Assembly: GCA_944332995.1 (NCBI GenBank)
Contig: CALVKR010000003.1
Span: forward strand, 1 to 64,000
Length of the DNA: 64,000 nucleotides
Source: an uncultured Clostridia bacterium
Lineage (GTDB): Bacteria; Bacillota; Clostridia; Christensenellales; CAG-917
Direction: 5' to 3'
A program made the translations under genes and the position numbers. The notes beneath the pieces were generated by a model. That model searched no databases. It saw only the letters and a list, made by a program, of their open reading frames with translations, and was not told the DNA's origin. This document shows positions 16,378-24,493 of this stretch, piece by piece. Numbering within the stretch: the stretch's first letter is position 1; each line of letters begins with the position of its first letter.

Positions 16378-16504
16378 TCGAATGGAAAAATTTTTGTTAA
16401 AATTGTTGAATAAAAAATTTTTTTTGCTTCCTGATTGCAGGGCAAATCTAAGTGCTCGGCTAAAAAATAATATCCGATAAAGCTTTAAGCAAAAATTAAA
16501 CGAC

Positions 16505-16536
16505 AATAAAAAACGGACGGCAATGCCGTCCGTTTT
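16505..16536 (-). terminator. Terminator of the 102-aa gene
   Basis: Perfect 12-bp stem AAAACGGACGGC / GCCGTCCGTTTT with a 3-nt loop, followed on the minus strand by TT and ATTG. It starts 10 bases after the stop codon of the gene ending at 16547. Confidence 0.85.
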
Positions 16537-16546
16537 AAAGCGATTT

Positions 16547-16855
16547 TTAAAATATGTCCTGACTGTCCATAAAATAAGCAAGAGAGCTCATAAGTTCGTT
16601 TATAAATTTAAGCTCCTCGTTGGTTTTATTCTTTAAACGCTGTCTTAACGGATATTCGTAGTGGGTCTGAATGTAGGTCATTATTTCATCGCAATTTTCA
16701 GGGACGATTTTTTTTGCGTTACATTTCCTGAAAACGTTTTCCTGAAGCCATTCCTGCTGTTCGGGCGTAGGCTCAAACACCTTTGGCGGCTTATAACCCA
16801 TTCCGCCGCTCTTTGACTTTTCTTCCTCTTTTTTCTTCTTACCAAATAATCCCAT
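16547..16855 (-). CDS. Small hypothetical protein, basic N-terminus
   Basis: A 102-aa protein I do not recognise. It begins MGLFGKKKKEEEKSKS, a charged lead with lysines that could contact membrane lipid or nucleic acid, followed by a PPKVFEPTPEQQEWLQ linker and a helical C-terminal half containing NAKKIVPENCDEIMTYIQTH. There is no signal peptide or transmembrane segment. SD AGGAGGC is well placed, and the gene has its own terminator. It appears monocistronic and codon use matches its neighbours, so I accept it as real. Confidence 0.75.
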   Translation of the reverse strand: MGLFGKKKKEEEKSKSGGMGYKPPKVFEPTPEQQEWLQENVFRKCNAKKIVPENCDEIMTYIQTHYEYPLRQRLKNKTNEELKFINELMSSLAYFMDSQDIF

Positions 16856-16975
16856 AATTGCCTCCTAAGATGCTTTTTATCATTCTACCATATGCCAAAG
16901 GTTATTTCAATACCTTTTTGATTTTAAAAATTTTTCTTTTTTACCCCTTTTTGTTTTCCGTTTGTTTTTTAACAA

Positions 16976-17000
16976 TAAAAAATCCGTCTTTCGGCGGATT
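16976..17000 (-). terminator. Terminator of deoD-cdd
   Basis: Stem AATCCG / CGGATT, loop of 8 nt, followed on the minus strand by TTTTATTG. It lies about 55 bp after the cdd stop. Confidence 0.7.
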
Positions 17001-17053
17001 CGTTTTAAATTTACAGTGAAGTATTCTTAAAGCGCTTTTAAGCGTTTTTGCGT

Positions 17054-17431
17054 TTACAGCCTAAAGGCATTGGGCAGAAAATCTTTTAGAGTAAAACTTT
17101 TTATTTCGCCTTTGTCAAGTTGCAAAACGACAAAGTTTTCGTCGCAAAACTCGCTGAGCACCTGAAGGCATATTCCGCACGGAGGGCAAAGCTCGTCGCC
17201 CGACACGACCGCTATCTTTAAAAACTTTCGCTCACCGCTCGAAACCGCCGAACATATCGCCGAGCGTTCGGCGCATATCGTTGCTCCGAAACTCGAGTTT
17301 TCGACGTTTGTGCCAAGGTATACCTTTCCGCTTTCGGCAAGGAGCGCCGCCCCCACCGTAAAATTGGAATAAGGGCTATAACTGTGCTTTTTGGCTTCAA
17401 AAGCCTTATCTATCAATTGACGGTCAGTCAC
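17054..17431 (-). CDS. cdd: Cytidine deaminase
   Basis: A 125-aa zinc-dependent cytidine deaminase. The active site is intact: CAERSA supplies the cysteine ligand and proton-shuttling glutamate, and PPCGICLQVLSEF supplies the two remaining cysteines. The substrate loop SYSPYSNFTVGAALL is also conserved. It converts cytidine and deoxycytidine to uridine and deoxyuridine. The gene overlaps the end of deoD by 8 bp, making a nucleoside salvage pair. It is slightly shorter than the usual 130-135 aa. Confidence 0.95.
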   Translation of the reverse strand: MTDRQLIDKAFEAKKHSYSPYSNFTVGAALLAESGKVYLGTNVENSSFGATICAERSAICSAVSSGERKFLKIAVVSGDELCPPCGICLQVLSEFCDENFVVLQLDKGEIKSFTLKDFLPNAFRL

Positions 17432-18125
17432 AGGCTACCTCCAGGGCAAGTTCCATCATCTGAGTGAACGACGTTTCTCTGTCAAAAGCCGAAAGCGCTT
17501 CGCCGGTGACGAGAGAATCGGAAATCGTGCATATGGCAAGAGCGTTCTTTCCCGTAAGAGAGGCGTTTAAAAAGAGTGCCGCCGCTTCCATTTCCACCGC
17601 AAGCACGCCGAGGCGTTTCATTTCGTCGAGATCCGTCTTACGGTAAAAGACGTCGGAAGACATAAGTTTGCCAACCTTATACTCGAATCCCTTCTCCTTG
17701 GCGATTTTTTCGGCAAGAGCCACTTTGCACGGAGTGGCGACTATCTTTACGGATTTATCGAAACCGAGCTGGTCGACGATGTTAGATACGGTATAGGCGC
17801 TGTCGGCGATAACTATATCCTTTAGCTTGAGCGACGGAGATGTCGCACCTGCACTGCCCACTCTTATTATCGTATCGACGTCGTAGACGCTGAATAGCTC
17901 GTAAGAATAAATGGACATGGACGGCATACCCATACCGGACGCCATGACGGACACGGAGCGTCCTTTATATTTTCCCGTATACCCTTGCACTCCTCTGACG
18001 TTGTTTACCAAGACGGCGTCCTCCAAAAAGTTTTCCGCTATAAATTTAGACCTTAGCGGATCACCCGGCATAAGCACGGTTTTGGCAAAATCTCCCTTTT
18101 TAGCGCTGTTATGCGGCGTTGCCAT
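17424..18125 (-). CDS. deoD: Purine-nucleoside phosphorylase, DeoD type
   Basis: A 233-aa hexameric-type PNP. It starts MATPHNSAKKGDFAKTVLMP and contains VRGVQGYTG, RVGSAGATS, VEMEAAALF and TISDSL, all expected for the NP-I/DeoD subfamily. It cleaves purine nucleosides with phosphate to the free base and (deoxy)ribose 1-phosphate. The ATG at 18125 is chosen over a longer frame because AAGGAGG precedes it. It is co-transcribed with cdd. The 245-bp region upstream holds an ACACGG/CCGTGT inverted repeat but no recognisable purine riboswitch. Confidence 0.95.
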   Translation of the reverse strand: MATPHNSAKKGDFAKTVLMPGDPLRSKFIAENFLEDAVLVNNVRGVQGYTGKYKGRSVSVMASGMGMPSMSIYSYELFSVYDVDTIIRVGSAGATSPSLKLKDIVIADSAYTVSNIVDQLGFDKSVKIVATPCKVALAEKIAKEKGFEYKVGKLMSSDVFYRKTDLDEMKRLGVLAVEMEAAALFLNASLTGKNALAICTISDSLVTGEALSAFDRETSFTQMMELALEVACD

Positions 18126-18370
18126 AATGCCTCCTTGTATATCCGTTTCATAAAAAAAACGGTATGCCATGTTTTATAACACGGACTCGACTTAAGCCGT
18201 GTGCGATACGGGTATGACGAGCCTTTTAACTGTCCCTTGTTCAAAGCCTTACCCCATCTATAGCCGCACCCGTTTGCGCCCGACGCTTTAATAATTTCTC
18301 TTGTTTCAAAACTTTAGCTTGATAAAGCGTCAACGCTATTCTGATTCGACTTAATGCGACGTTTTAAAAT

Positions 18371-19501
18371 CTAAGAATTTTGCTCGCTTCTGACTTTCTG
18401 GCACTCGTCCTCCAATGCGGAAAGAATCCAAAAAGCGTCCTGAAGCGTTTTACCTACGACGAGCACTCCGCTGTTTCCCATAAAAACGGCGTTTGTGTTT
18501 TTCAGTTCCTTAACGACGTTTTGCACCTGCTTTGCCGAAAGCGGCGTCGCCCATTCGCTTACGGGCACGACCTGACCTATGATATTTTGCATTCTTTCGC
18601 TGACGGCAAGATTTTCCATGGTGGCGGCGTTTACGGAAGCGTATATAGGCTGAGCCATTATTATAGCTTTTATATCCTCTCTTTGTTCGTATACCGCCTG
18701 ATGCAATTTCAGACCGCCCTTTAAAGAACAGCGCTTTACGAGCGAAGCCTTTAAGACGTCTTTTTCCTCGATAAAATCGGGGGACACGCCGTAAGGAGTT
18801 ATAAACATATTGTCGCCGTGTCTGACCGATATAAGCCCTCTGTTTCCCTGCACCATATCCTCGGACGCCAGTTTCCTGAGATAAAACACGAGCGACGCAA
18901 GAGTCTCCTTGCCTGCCAACTTCTGAGTTTTGGGCGCTATGCCGTATACCTCGCCCTGCCTTATCGTCTTTTGATTTTTTGCCGAGCGGGATTTATAAAG
19001 CCTGTTCATCGTTTTGGCGTATTTTGTCAACGGACAGACGGTGTGCCCGATAAAATCTTTTATTATGTTGGATTTTAGCAATACTTCCATATTGCAAACG
19101 GCTTCGTCGATAGAACGTCCCGAAGTTGCAATTCCGACGGAATCGACAAGAGCCGCACCTCTTTTTTTCAAGAACTTGAAAACCGCAGGGTCGGACGGCA
19201 AGAACGCCTTGACCGCACCGCCGAAACTTTCGGCAAAATCGTCGATATAAACGCCGATATCCTTTTGCGAATCCTCGCCCGTTTCCAAAATGAGCACGGC
19301 GTTGTTACAGTCAAGAGCGTCAAAAGCAAAATTGACTGCGGCAACGTCGTTTTTCTGAGTTATAAAAAACTGTGCGTCGTCAATGGAAGATACGGACAAA
19401 ACAAGTTTTTCGTCCGCTTTTGAAGCCAAAGTAAAAGGCATCGAAAATTTAGCGAAAACGGTTTTCGCTTTTTTTCTCATTGTAGTCTTTAGTGTTTCCA
19501 T
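18371..19501 (-). CDS. Double class II aldolase/adducin-fold protein without zinc ligands
   Basis: A 376-aa protein that seems to contain two class II aldolase-like halves. The C-terminal half (about 195-370) has the family strand ISVRHGDNMFITPYGVS (224-240) and the helix GVLVVGKTLQDAFWIL. The N-terminal half ends with a matching VGIATSGRSIDEAVCNMEVL (122-141). In the C-terminal half the zinc histidines are gone: the VHTHS site reads IMAQPIY (281-287) and the HHG site reads GNSG (342-345). It is therefore probably not an aldolase; a binding or structural role is more likely. It starts 9 bp after hup and shares its operon. Confidence 0.6.
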   Translation of the reverse strand: METLKTTMRKKAKTVFAKFSMPFTLASKADEKLVLSVSSIDDAQFFITQKNDVAAVNFAFDALDCNNAVLILETGEDSQKDIGVYIDDFAESFGGAVKAFLPSDPAVFKFLKKRGAALVDSVGIATSGRSIDEAVCNMEVLLKSNIIKDFIGHTVCPLTKYAKTMNRLYKSRSAKNQKTIRQGEVYGIAPKTQKLAGKETLASLVFYLRKLASEDMVQGNRGLISVRHGDNMFITPYGVSPDFIEEKDVLKASLVKRCSLKGGLKLHQAVYEQREDIKAIIMAQPIYASVNAATMENLAVSERMQNIIGQVVPVSEWATPLSAKQVQNVVKELKNTNAVFMGNSGVLVVGKTLQDAFWILSALEDECQKVRSEQNS

Positions 19502-19510
19502 AATAAGCCT

Positions 19511-19783
19511 TTAATTGAAGTAGTCTTTAAACATATCGCCAAAACGCAAAACGGGAGTGTTTTGAGCTTCAATCAAAACTCTCTCCCCCGTCCTGGGATT
19601 GACGCCCAATCTCTCTTGTTTTTGTCTGAGCTCGAATGTGCCGAACCCTGCAAGAATGATTTTGTCCCCCTTTTTCAGTGTGGACGCCACCACCTCTACC
19701 ATGCTGTCGAACGCCCTTTGTGCGTCTTTTAAAGATAAATCCGCCTTAAAGGCAATTTCCCTGATAAATTCGGCTTTATTCAT
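19511..19783 (-). CDS. hup: HU family DNA-binding protein
   Basis: A 90-aa HU. MNKAEFIREIAFKADLSLKD is the usual N-terminal helix pair, and the DNA-contacting arm contains the family GFGTFELRQKQER-NPRTGE pattern with the conserved proline. HU bends and compacts DNA as a dimer. SD AGAGG is well placed and a sigma-A promoter is just upstream. Co-transcription with the aldolase-fold gene 9 bp downstream is unusual for HU and unexplained. Confidence 0.96.
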   Translation of the reverse strand: MNKAEFIREIAFKADLSLKDAQRAFDSMVEVVASTLKKGDKIILAGFGTFELRQKQERLGVNPRTGERVLIEAQNTPVLRFGDMFKDYFN

Positions 19784-19798
19784 AATAACCTCTTAGTT

Positions 19799-19826
19799 AT
19801 TATAACATAAAGCAGCCAAAAATCAA
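19799..19826 (-). promoter_or_regulatory. Sigma-A promoter of hup
   Basis: Minus strand: -35 TTGATT, 16-bp spacer, -10 TATAAT, with TG 1 base upstream. It gives a leader of about 10 nt carrying the SD. Confidence 0.7.
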
Positions 19827-19829
19827 CAA

Positions 19830-20465
19830 TCAATTTTTAAGCGTTCTTTCGCTTCTTGCCAAAATTTCACCGTTTTTTACGTCCAACAACACGCATTTCA
19901 TATAATTTGGCGATATACATGCGACAAAATAGCGATACTGTCCGCTGTGCATGACGTCCTTTGAATATGAAGCGTATATCTCCCCCTCGCTTCCTACCGC
20001 CTGCATTCCTTTGCTTAAAAGCTCGCCCGATGCCATTCCTTCCGTTTTGACAAGCGTAAACTGCGTGTCGTTAAACCTGATTTCGCACAGGTCGAGGTTT
20101 TCCCTTACCGTCAGCACGAGCATATCCCGGATTTTTTCCGCCTTGTATTCCCTGCCCGAAACGGTAAAGACGTCCCCTTCTATTTCACCGCCTATATGCC
20201 TTAGCCTCAGAGTGGTGAAGGGCTCGGCGGCGTTCGTTTTTCCGTCCGCCAAAAAGGGATTTTCCCCTGCGCCGCACCTTACTTCCAAAAAGTAGTCGCC
20301 CTCCTCGGCGGTATAGAGTGCGCTTTCGAAATACGAAGGCGTTATCTGCGCCTTAGCGTTTTCGTCACAGCCTGCAAGGACAGCCGGGCAGACGACTACT
20401 GCGGCGCACAGGCAAAACACGGCTAAAACTTTTTTTGCTGAGCTTTTACGATATCCCGATTTCAT
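19830..20465 (-). CDS. Predicted lipoprotein of unknown function
   Basis: A 211-aa exported protein. The N-terminus has basic residues, a hydrophobic run (AVFCLCAAVVVCPAV) and the lipobox LAGC at about residues 30-33, so it should be lipidated by Lgt and anchored outside the membrane. The mature part looks beta-rich, with alternating hydrophobic strands and no enzymatic motif I recognise. No SD is evident close to the ATG; AAGGAG is 18 bases upstream. An inverted repeat CCGTTTTT/AAAAACGG lies at 20502-20519, upstream of it. It appears monocistronic. Confidence 0.75.
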   Translation of the reverse strand: MKSGYRKSSAKKVLAVFCLCAAVVVCPAVLAGCDENAKAQITPSYFESALYTAEEGDYFLEVRCGAGENPFLADGKTNAAEPFTTLRLRHIGGEIEGDVFTVSGREYKAEKIRDMLVLTVRENLDLCEIRFNDTQFTLVKTEGMASGELLSKGMQAVGSEGEIYASYSKDVMHSGQYRYFVACISPNYMKCVLLDVKNGEILARSERTLKN

Positions 20466-20773
20466 ACTAAATATTTATGCTCGGCTCCTTGCCGCTATGC
20501 CCCGTTTTTTGAAAAACGGCAGCTTCTGCCCGAAAATATCCGACTTCGTCGCATAACCGTCTATTTGCCAAACTTAAGGCTCCGTTTGAAAGGAATTTAC
20601 CTTTATCCTGTCTTATATTTATTAACAAGTTAAATCAATTTCTAAATTATAATTGCTATTTTTTTTCGTATATGATATTTTTTATATATATATCTTTGTT
20701 TTTAAATATTAAATGAAGAAAATAATTAAAATAAAAACAATAAAAAAATCCGGCGTTTTTTCGCCGAAATTTT
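20466..20773. other. Divergent intergenic region, lipoprotein / P-type ATPase
   Basis: 308 bp between divergently transcribed genes. It holds the 20502-20519 inverted repeat, a plausible promoter for the ATPase at 20653-20681, and a CGGCG/CGCCG hairpin with a T6 loop (20752-20766) just before the ATPase start. Confidence 0.6.
20653..20681 (+). promoter_or_regulatory. Possible promoter of the P-type ATPase gene
   Basis: -35 TTGCTA, 17-bp spacer, -10 TATTTT on the plus strand. The match is moderate in a very AT-rich stretch. Confidence 0.4.
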
Positions 20774-23700
20774 ATGAGTTTGACAATGAAGACAAAATCG
20801 GACAAATTTAAAAAGACAAAAAAAGACGAGCTTTCACTCTCGGAACCGATAGTTTCCGGCGATGCGGAACAGCCGCACGCTTTAGAGGAAGATCTCGAAG
20901 TATTCGACTCCGACGGCAATCTGCTCGTCGGGCTTTCCGATGCGGAAATAGCGGCAAAAATAGAGGCAGGAGAAGTAAACGGCGAACAGAACATTCGCAC
21001 CAAATCAGTTTGGCAGATAATACGCCAAAACGTTTTTACCTTCTTCAACATTCTGTTTGTCGTGCTTGCCGTCGTTTTGTTCTTCTTCATTCCGCAAAAC
21101 GCCAACGGATATATGCAATTCGGCTTTATGATTTTGGTTATCATCAACACGCTCATCGGACTCGTGCAAGAGCTTAAAGCCAAAAAGACGATAGACAAAC
21201 TCTCGCTTATTTCCGCTCCCAAGGTTACCGCCATACGAAACGGCAAAAAATGCGAGATTAACCTTTCGGAAATAGTCCGTGACGAGATTGTCTGTCTTAA
21301 TGCGGGCTGTCAGATTTGCGCCGACGCCGTGCTCGTGGACGGCTCTATCGAAGTCAACGAATCACAGATAACCGGCGAGCCGGACGCCATTCAGAAAAAG
21401 GTCGGCGATCAGGTAATGTCGGGCAGCTACGTCATAAGCGGCAAGGCGATAACAAAAGTCATTCATATAGGCAAAGAAAACTACGCCACCAAAATTTCCG
21501 CAGGCGCAAAATATCTCAAAAAGCCGACGTCGGAAATTCTTCGTTCGCTCAATGCCATTATCAAATTTATGGCGATAGTCATTATTCCATTGGGATTTGC
21601 CCTTTTCTTTACAAAATATTCTTTAAACTACGGCACGGAGATATCTCAGAGTCTTAAAGAGCAGATAAATCAGTTCGGCACGGTTGCCGGAGCAATAATG
21701 GGATACGAGGACGTAAAGCTAAGCGGAGTCGTAAAAACCGTCGTGGGCTCCCTGCTCGGAATGATACCGTCGGGACTTGTCGCCCTCTCTTCCACCGTTT
21801 TTTGCATAAGCGTCATAAGGATATCCCGTCACAAGACTTTGGCGCAGGACCTGTATTGCGTCGAAACTCTTGCACGTGTCGATACACTATGCCTCGATAA
21901 AACGGGCACCATAACCGAGGGCAGTATGCAGGTCATGCGAGTCGTGTTGCACGGAGATATGGACGAGGACGATTTTAAAATAATCCTCAAAAACGTGCAG
22001 TCGTCCATAAACGACGAAAACGCCACGGCTAGCGCCATAAACGAGTTTACATCCGACGTCGAAGCCACCGAAAAGGCTCAATCCGTCATTCCGTTTTCCT
22101 CGGCAAGAAAGTGGAGCGGAGCTACGTTTAAAGACGGCTCGTACGTCATGGGCGCCGCAGAATTCGTGTTTAAAAACATCGACGCCAAACAAAGAGCCAA
22201 ACTCGACAAATACGCAAACGAAGGCTTCAGAGTGCTTGCCGTCGCAAAATGCGAAAGTTTGCAAGGAAAACAAATTCACAATCCCGAGCTTTTGGGATAC
22301 GTGCTCATCACCGACAAGATAAGACCGGAAGCTCCCGAAACTCTCAAATTCTTTAAAGAACAAGGCGTAAACATCAAAATCATATCCGGCGACAATCCCG
22401 TGACCGTCAAAGCGGTGGCAAAGAGAGCGGGGCTCGATAACGCCGAAAACTATATCGACCTTTCCACCCTCACCTCGGACGAAGAAGTCATTGCGGCTGC
22501 GGAAAAATATACGATATTCGGCAGAGTTACCCCCGACCAAAAACTTTTGCTCATTAAATCGCTCAGAAAAAACAAACATACGGTTGCCATGACGGGCGAC
22601 GGCGTAAACGACGTTCTTGCGCTTAAAGAAGCGGATTGCTCCGTCGCTATGGCGTCGGGAAGCGATGCGGCGAAAAACGTGTCAAGCCTGGTATTGCTCG
22701 ACAGCAATTTTGCGTCCATGCCCAAAGTTGTTGCCGAGGGCAGACGAAGCATCAACAACCTCGAACGCTCCGCCGCCCTCTATATCGTCAAGACTATATA
22801 CAGCTTTTTGTTCGCTCTCATATTCATGCTCATTCCGAGAGGTCTTCCCTTCGAGCCGACGGATATGACGGTCATAGGCGCAGTTACCATCGGTATCCCA
22901 TCGTTTATCCTCGCTCTCGAGCCGAACAAAGATATCGTCAAAGGACGGTTTATATCAAAAGTTTTAGCAAATGCGATTCCGGGAGCGCTCACGGTGGTGC
23001 TAAGCGTTATGGGCGTCGTCATAGCAAGCACGTTTATCGAGTTCGAAGCCGACGAATTAAAAGATATGTATTTCATTTTGACAACGTTCGCCAGCTTCCT
23101 CTTCCTCGCCAAAGTGTGCTTCCCCTATACGCCGCTCAGAGTGTTTTTATTCCTCGCAATGGTGGGAGTATATCTATTTATAATGTTCGACGACTTTACG
23201 CTGTTTAAGCTGAGCATCGTCTTCAATATGCCTGAAGACGTGACGTGGGATATGTGGAGAGTTATCCTCGTTATAATGGCGATTGATATTCCCTTCTTCA
23301 CCTTGTTGGTGCTCGCTTTCTCGAGACTGAGAAACCCGAAAATTATTTCCAAAATATCTTTCCATATCGACGGTCAGATAGAGGATAACTATCAAGATGA
23401 AATAGATAAAGCGGATAGAAAACTTTCAAAATTGGATAAAATCAAACAGGGCATACTAAAATTTTTCGGCAAGTTCAAATTTAAAAAACGCAATTCGGAA
23501 AATGAAGCCGAGCTTGAGGGAAATAAGACCCTCTCGGCAAAAAATGAGGCGACAGACAATGCTCAAACGACGCAAGACGAACGCTCGTCGGATTTGACTC
23601 AAACAAACGATACCTCTGCGGACGGAGCAGCCGACAACGGCAAAAAGAAGAATAACAAAATTAAAGAGTTTTTCTCCTCTCTGCCCGACAAGCTCAAAAG

Positions 23701-24010
23701 GAAAAAGACGGAAGACGCTGCCGTGCAACCCGCTTTAAGCGACAGCTCCGCCGAAAACGACGGCGCCTCTTTGCTATACGACGGTAAAGACGAAACGGAA
23801 AAAATCGTCGAAAACGCTTTAGACCAAAACGAGGTTTGCGACAACGCCGAAAATGCCGATGAGGAATCGCAAAACAACTTAGATTTGCAAACCCAAACCG
23901 AACAAGCGCAATCGGACAAAACTGCCGATGCGCAGGACGGGAAAAGCAAGACGGCCAAAAAGAAAAAGACAAGCAAAAAGCCGACCGCCGATACGTCGGA
24001 CAAAAACTGA
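20774..24010 (+). CDS. CtpE-like cation-translocating P-type ATPase with long charged tail
   Basis: A 1078-aa P-type ATPase. The N-terminal GLSDAEIAAKIEAGEVN lead, the VWQIIRQNVFTFFN segment, the actuator TGEP motif, the phosphorylation site DKTGTITEG (D375), and GDGVNDVLALKEADCSVAM of the hinge are all present. The lead and membrane layout resemble CtpE of mycobacteria, a Ca2+ uptake pump, so calcium or another cation is the inferred substrate. After the last membrane helix (about 855) there is a 220-residue D/E/K/N-rich tail with two basic helices near 887-907 and 960-976. No clear SD precedes the ATG; an ATG four codons later is possible. Confidence 0.8.
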   Translation: MSLTMKTKSDKFKKTKKDELSLSEPIVSGDAEQPHALEEDLEVFDSDGNLLVGLSDAEIAAKIEAGEVNGEQNIRTKSVWQIIRQNVFTFFNILFVVLAVVLFFFIPQNANGYMQFGFMILVIINTLIGLVQELKAKKTIDKLSLISAPKVTAIRNGKKCEINLSEIVRDEIVCLNAGCQICADAVLVDGSIEVNESQITGEPDAIQKKVGDQVMSGSYVISGKAITKVIHIGKENYATKISAGAKYLKKPTSEILRSLNAIIKFMAIVIIPLGFALFFTKYSLNYGTEISQSLKEQINQFGTVAGAIMGYEDVKLSGVVKTVVGSLLGMIPSGLVALSSTVFCISVIRISRHKTLAQDLYCVETLARVDTLCLDKTGTITEGSMQVMRVVLHGDMDEDDFKIILKNVQSSINDENATASAINEFTSDVEATEKAQSVIPFSSARKWSGATFKDGSYVMGAAEFVFKNIDAKQRAKLDKYANEGFRVLAVAKCESLQGKQIHNPELLGYVLITDKIRPEAPETLKFFKEQGVNIKIISGDNPVTVKAVAKRAGLDNAENYIDLSTLTSDEEVIAAAEKYTIFGRVTPDQKLLLIKSLRKNKHTVAMTGDGVNDVLALKEADCSVAMASGSDAAKNVSSLVLLDSNFASMPKVVAEGRRSINNLERSAALYIVKTIYSFLFALIFMLIPRGLPFEPTDMTVIGAVTIGIPSFILALEPNKDIVKGRFISKVLANAIPGALTVVLSVMGVVIASTFIEFEADELKDMYFILTTFASFLFLAKVCFPYTPLRVFLFLAMVGVYLFIMFDDFTLFKLSIVFNMPEDVTWDMWRVILVIMAIDIPFFTLLVLAFSRLRNPKIISKISFHIDGQIEDNYQDEIDKADRKLSKLDKIKQGILKFFGKFKFKKRNSENEAELEGNKTLSAKNEATDNAQTTQDERSSDLTQTNDTSADGAADNGKKKNNKIKEFFSSLPDKLKRKKTEDAAVQPALSDSSAENDGASLLYDGKDETEKIVENALDQNEVCDNAENADEESQNNLDLQTQTEQAQSDKTADAQDGKSKTAKKKKTSKKPTADTSDKN

Positions 24011-24149
24011 AAACCTTTATAGGACAAGCTGAAAACTTGCGGAAAAATTTATAATTTTATATGCTTGTTTTATATGTTTTAAATGCGTTGAAGCTGTGCG
24101 CAGCGCTATCCGTAAAGCTATTTGGACTTTTGCAATCATGGTAATTCAT

Positions 24150-24177
24150 AAACGGGCTATACGCCCGTTTTTATTTT
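24150..24177 (+). terminator. Terminator of the P-type ATPase gene
   Basis: Stem AAACGGGC / GCCCGTTT, 5-nt loop, followed by TTATTTTT. Confidence 0.85.
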
Positions 24178-24493
24178 TCGTCCTTGATAAATAGCATTTA
24201 ATCATATCTTTATCTCCCTGCCGCTCCCTATAAAAGCCTGCCCGCATATCCGAAAAAATCCTATATCCGAAAAAAGGCTTTTAAACTCAACATGGTTTAG
24301 TCGACATTTCAAACTCTTTATTTTAAGCGCATTAAAATGCCGACGGTTTTTCTATTCTTTAAAAATTTATCACCTTTTTAAAATGCGTTTCATATCATTT
24401 TAAATGGCTGTTCTCAAAATATTTTGCCCTATAAGTTATAAGGGCATTATTCGCCGTTCTTTTAAATAGAATATATCGATATAGGAGGAAATT
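24178..24493. other. Upstream region of hppA
   Basis: About 315 bp, AT-rich. A bulged hairpin GCCCT-ATAA / TTAT-AGGGC at 24428-24446 would lie in the hppA leader. I see no convincing promoter hexamer pair and no open frame with a ribosome binding site. Confidence 0.5.

Noticed and set aside
18126-18370. Purine riboswitch upstream of deoD
   Set aside because: The conserved three-way junction and loop bases of purine riboswitches are not there; only a simple ACACGG/CCGTGT inverted repeat is seen.
21887-22579. Minus-strand frame opposite the P-type ATPase
   Set aside because: Antisense to the conserved phosphorylation and nucleotide domains; no recognisable protein features or ribosome binding site.
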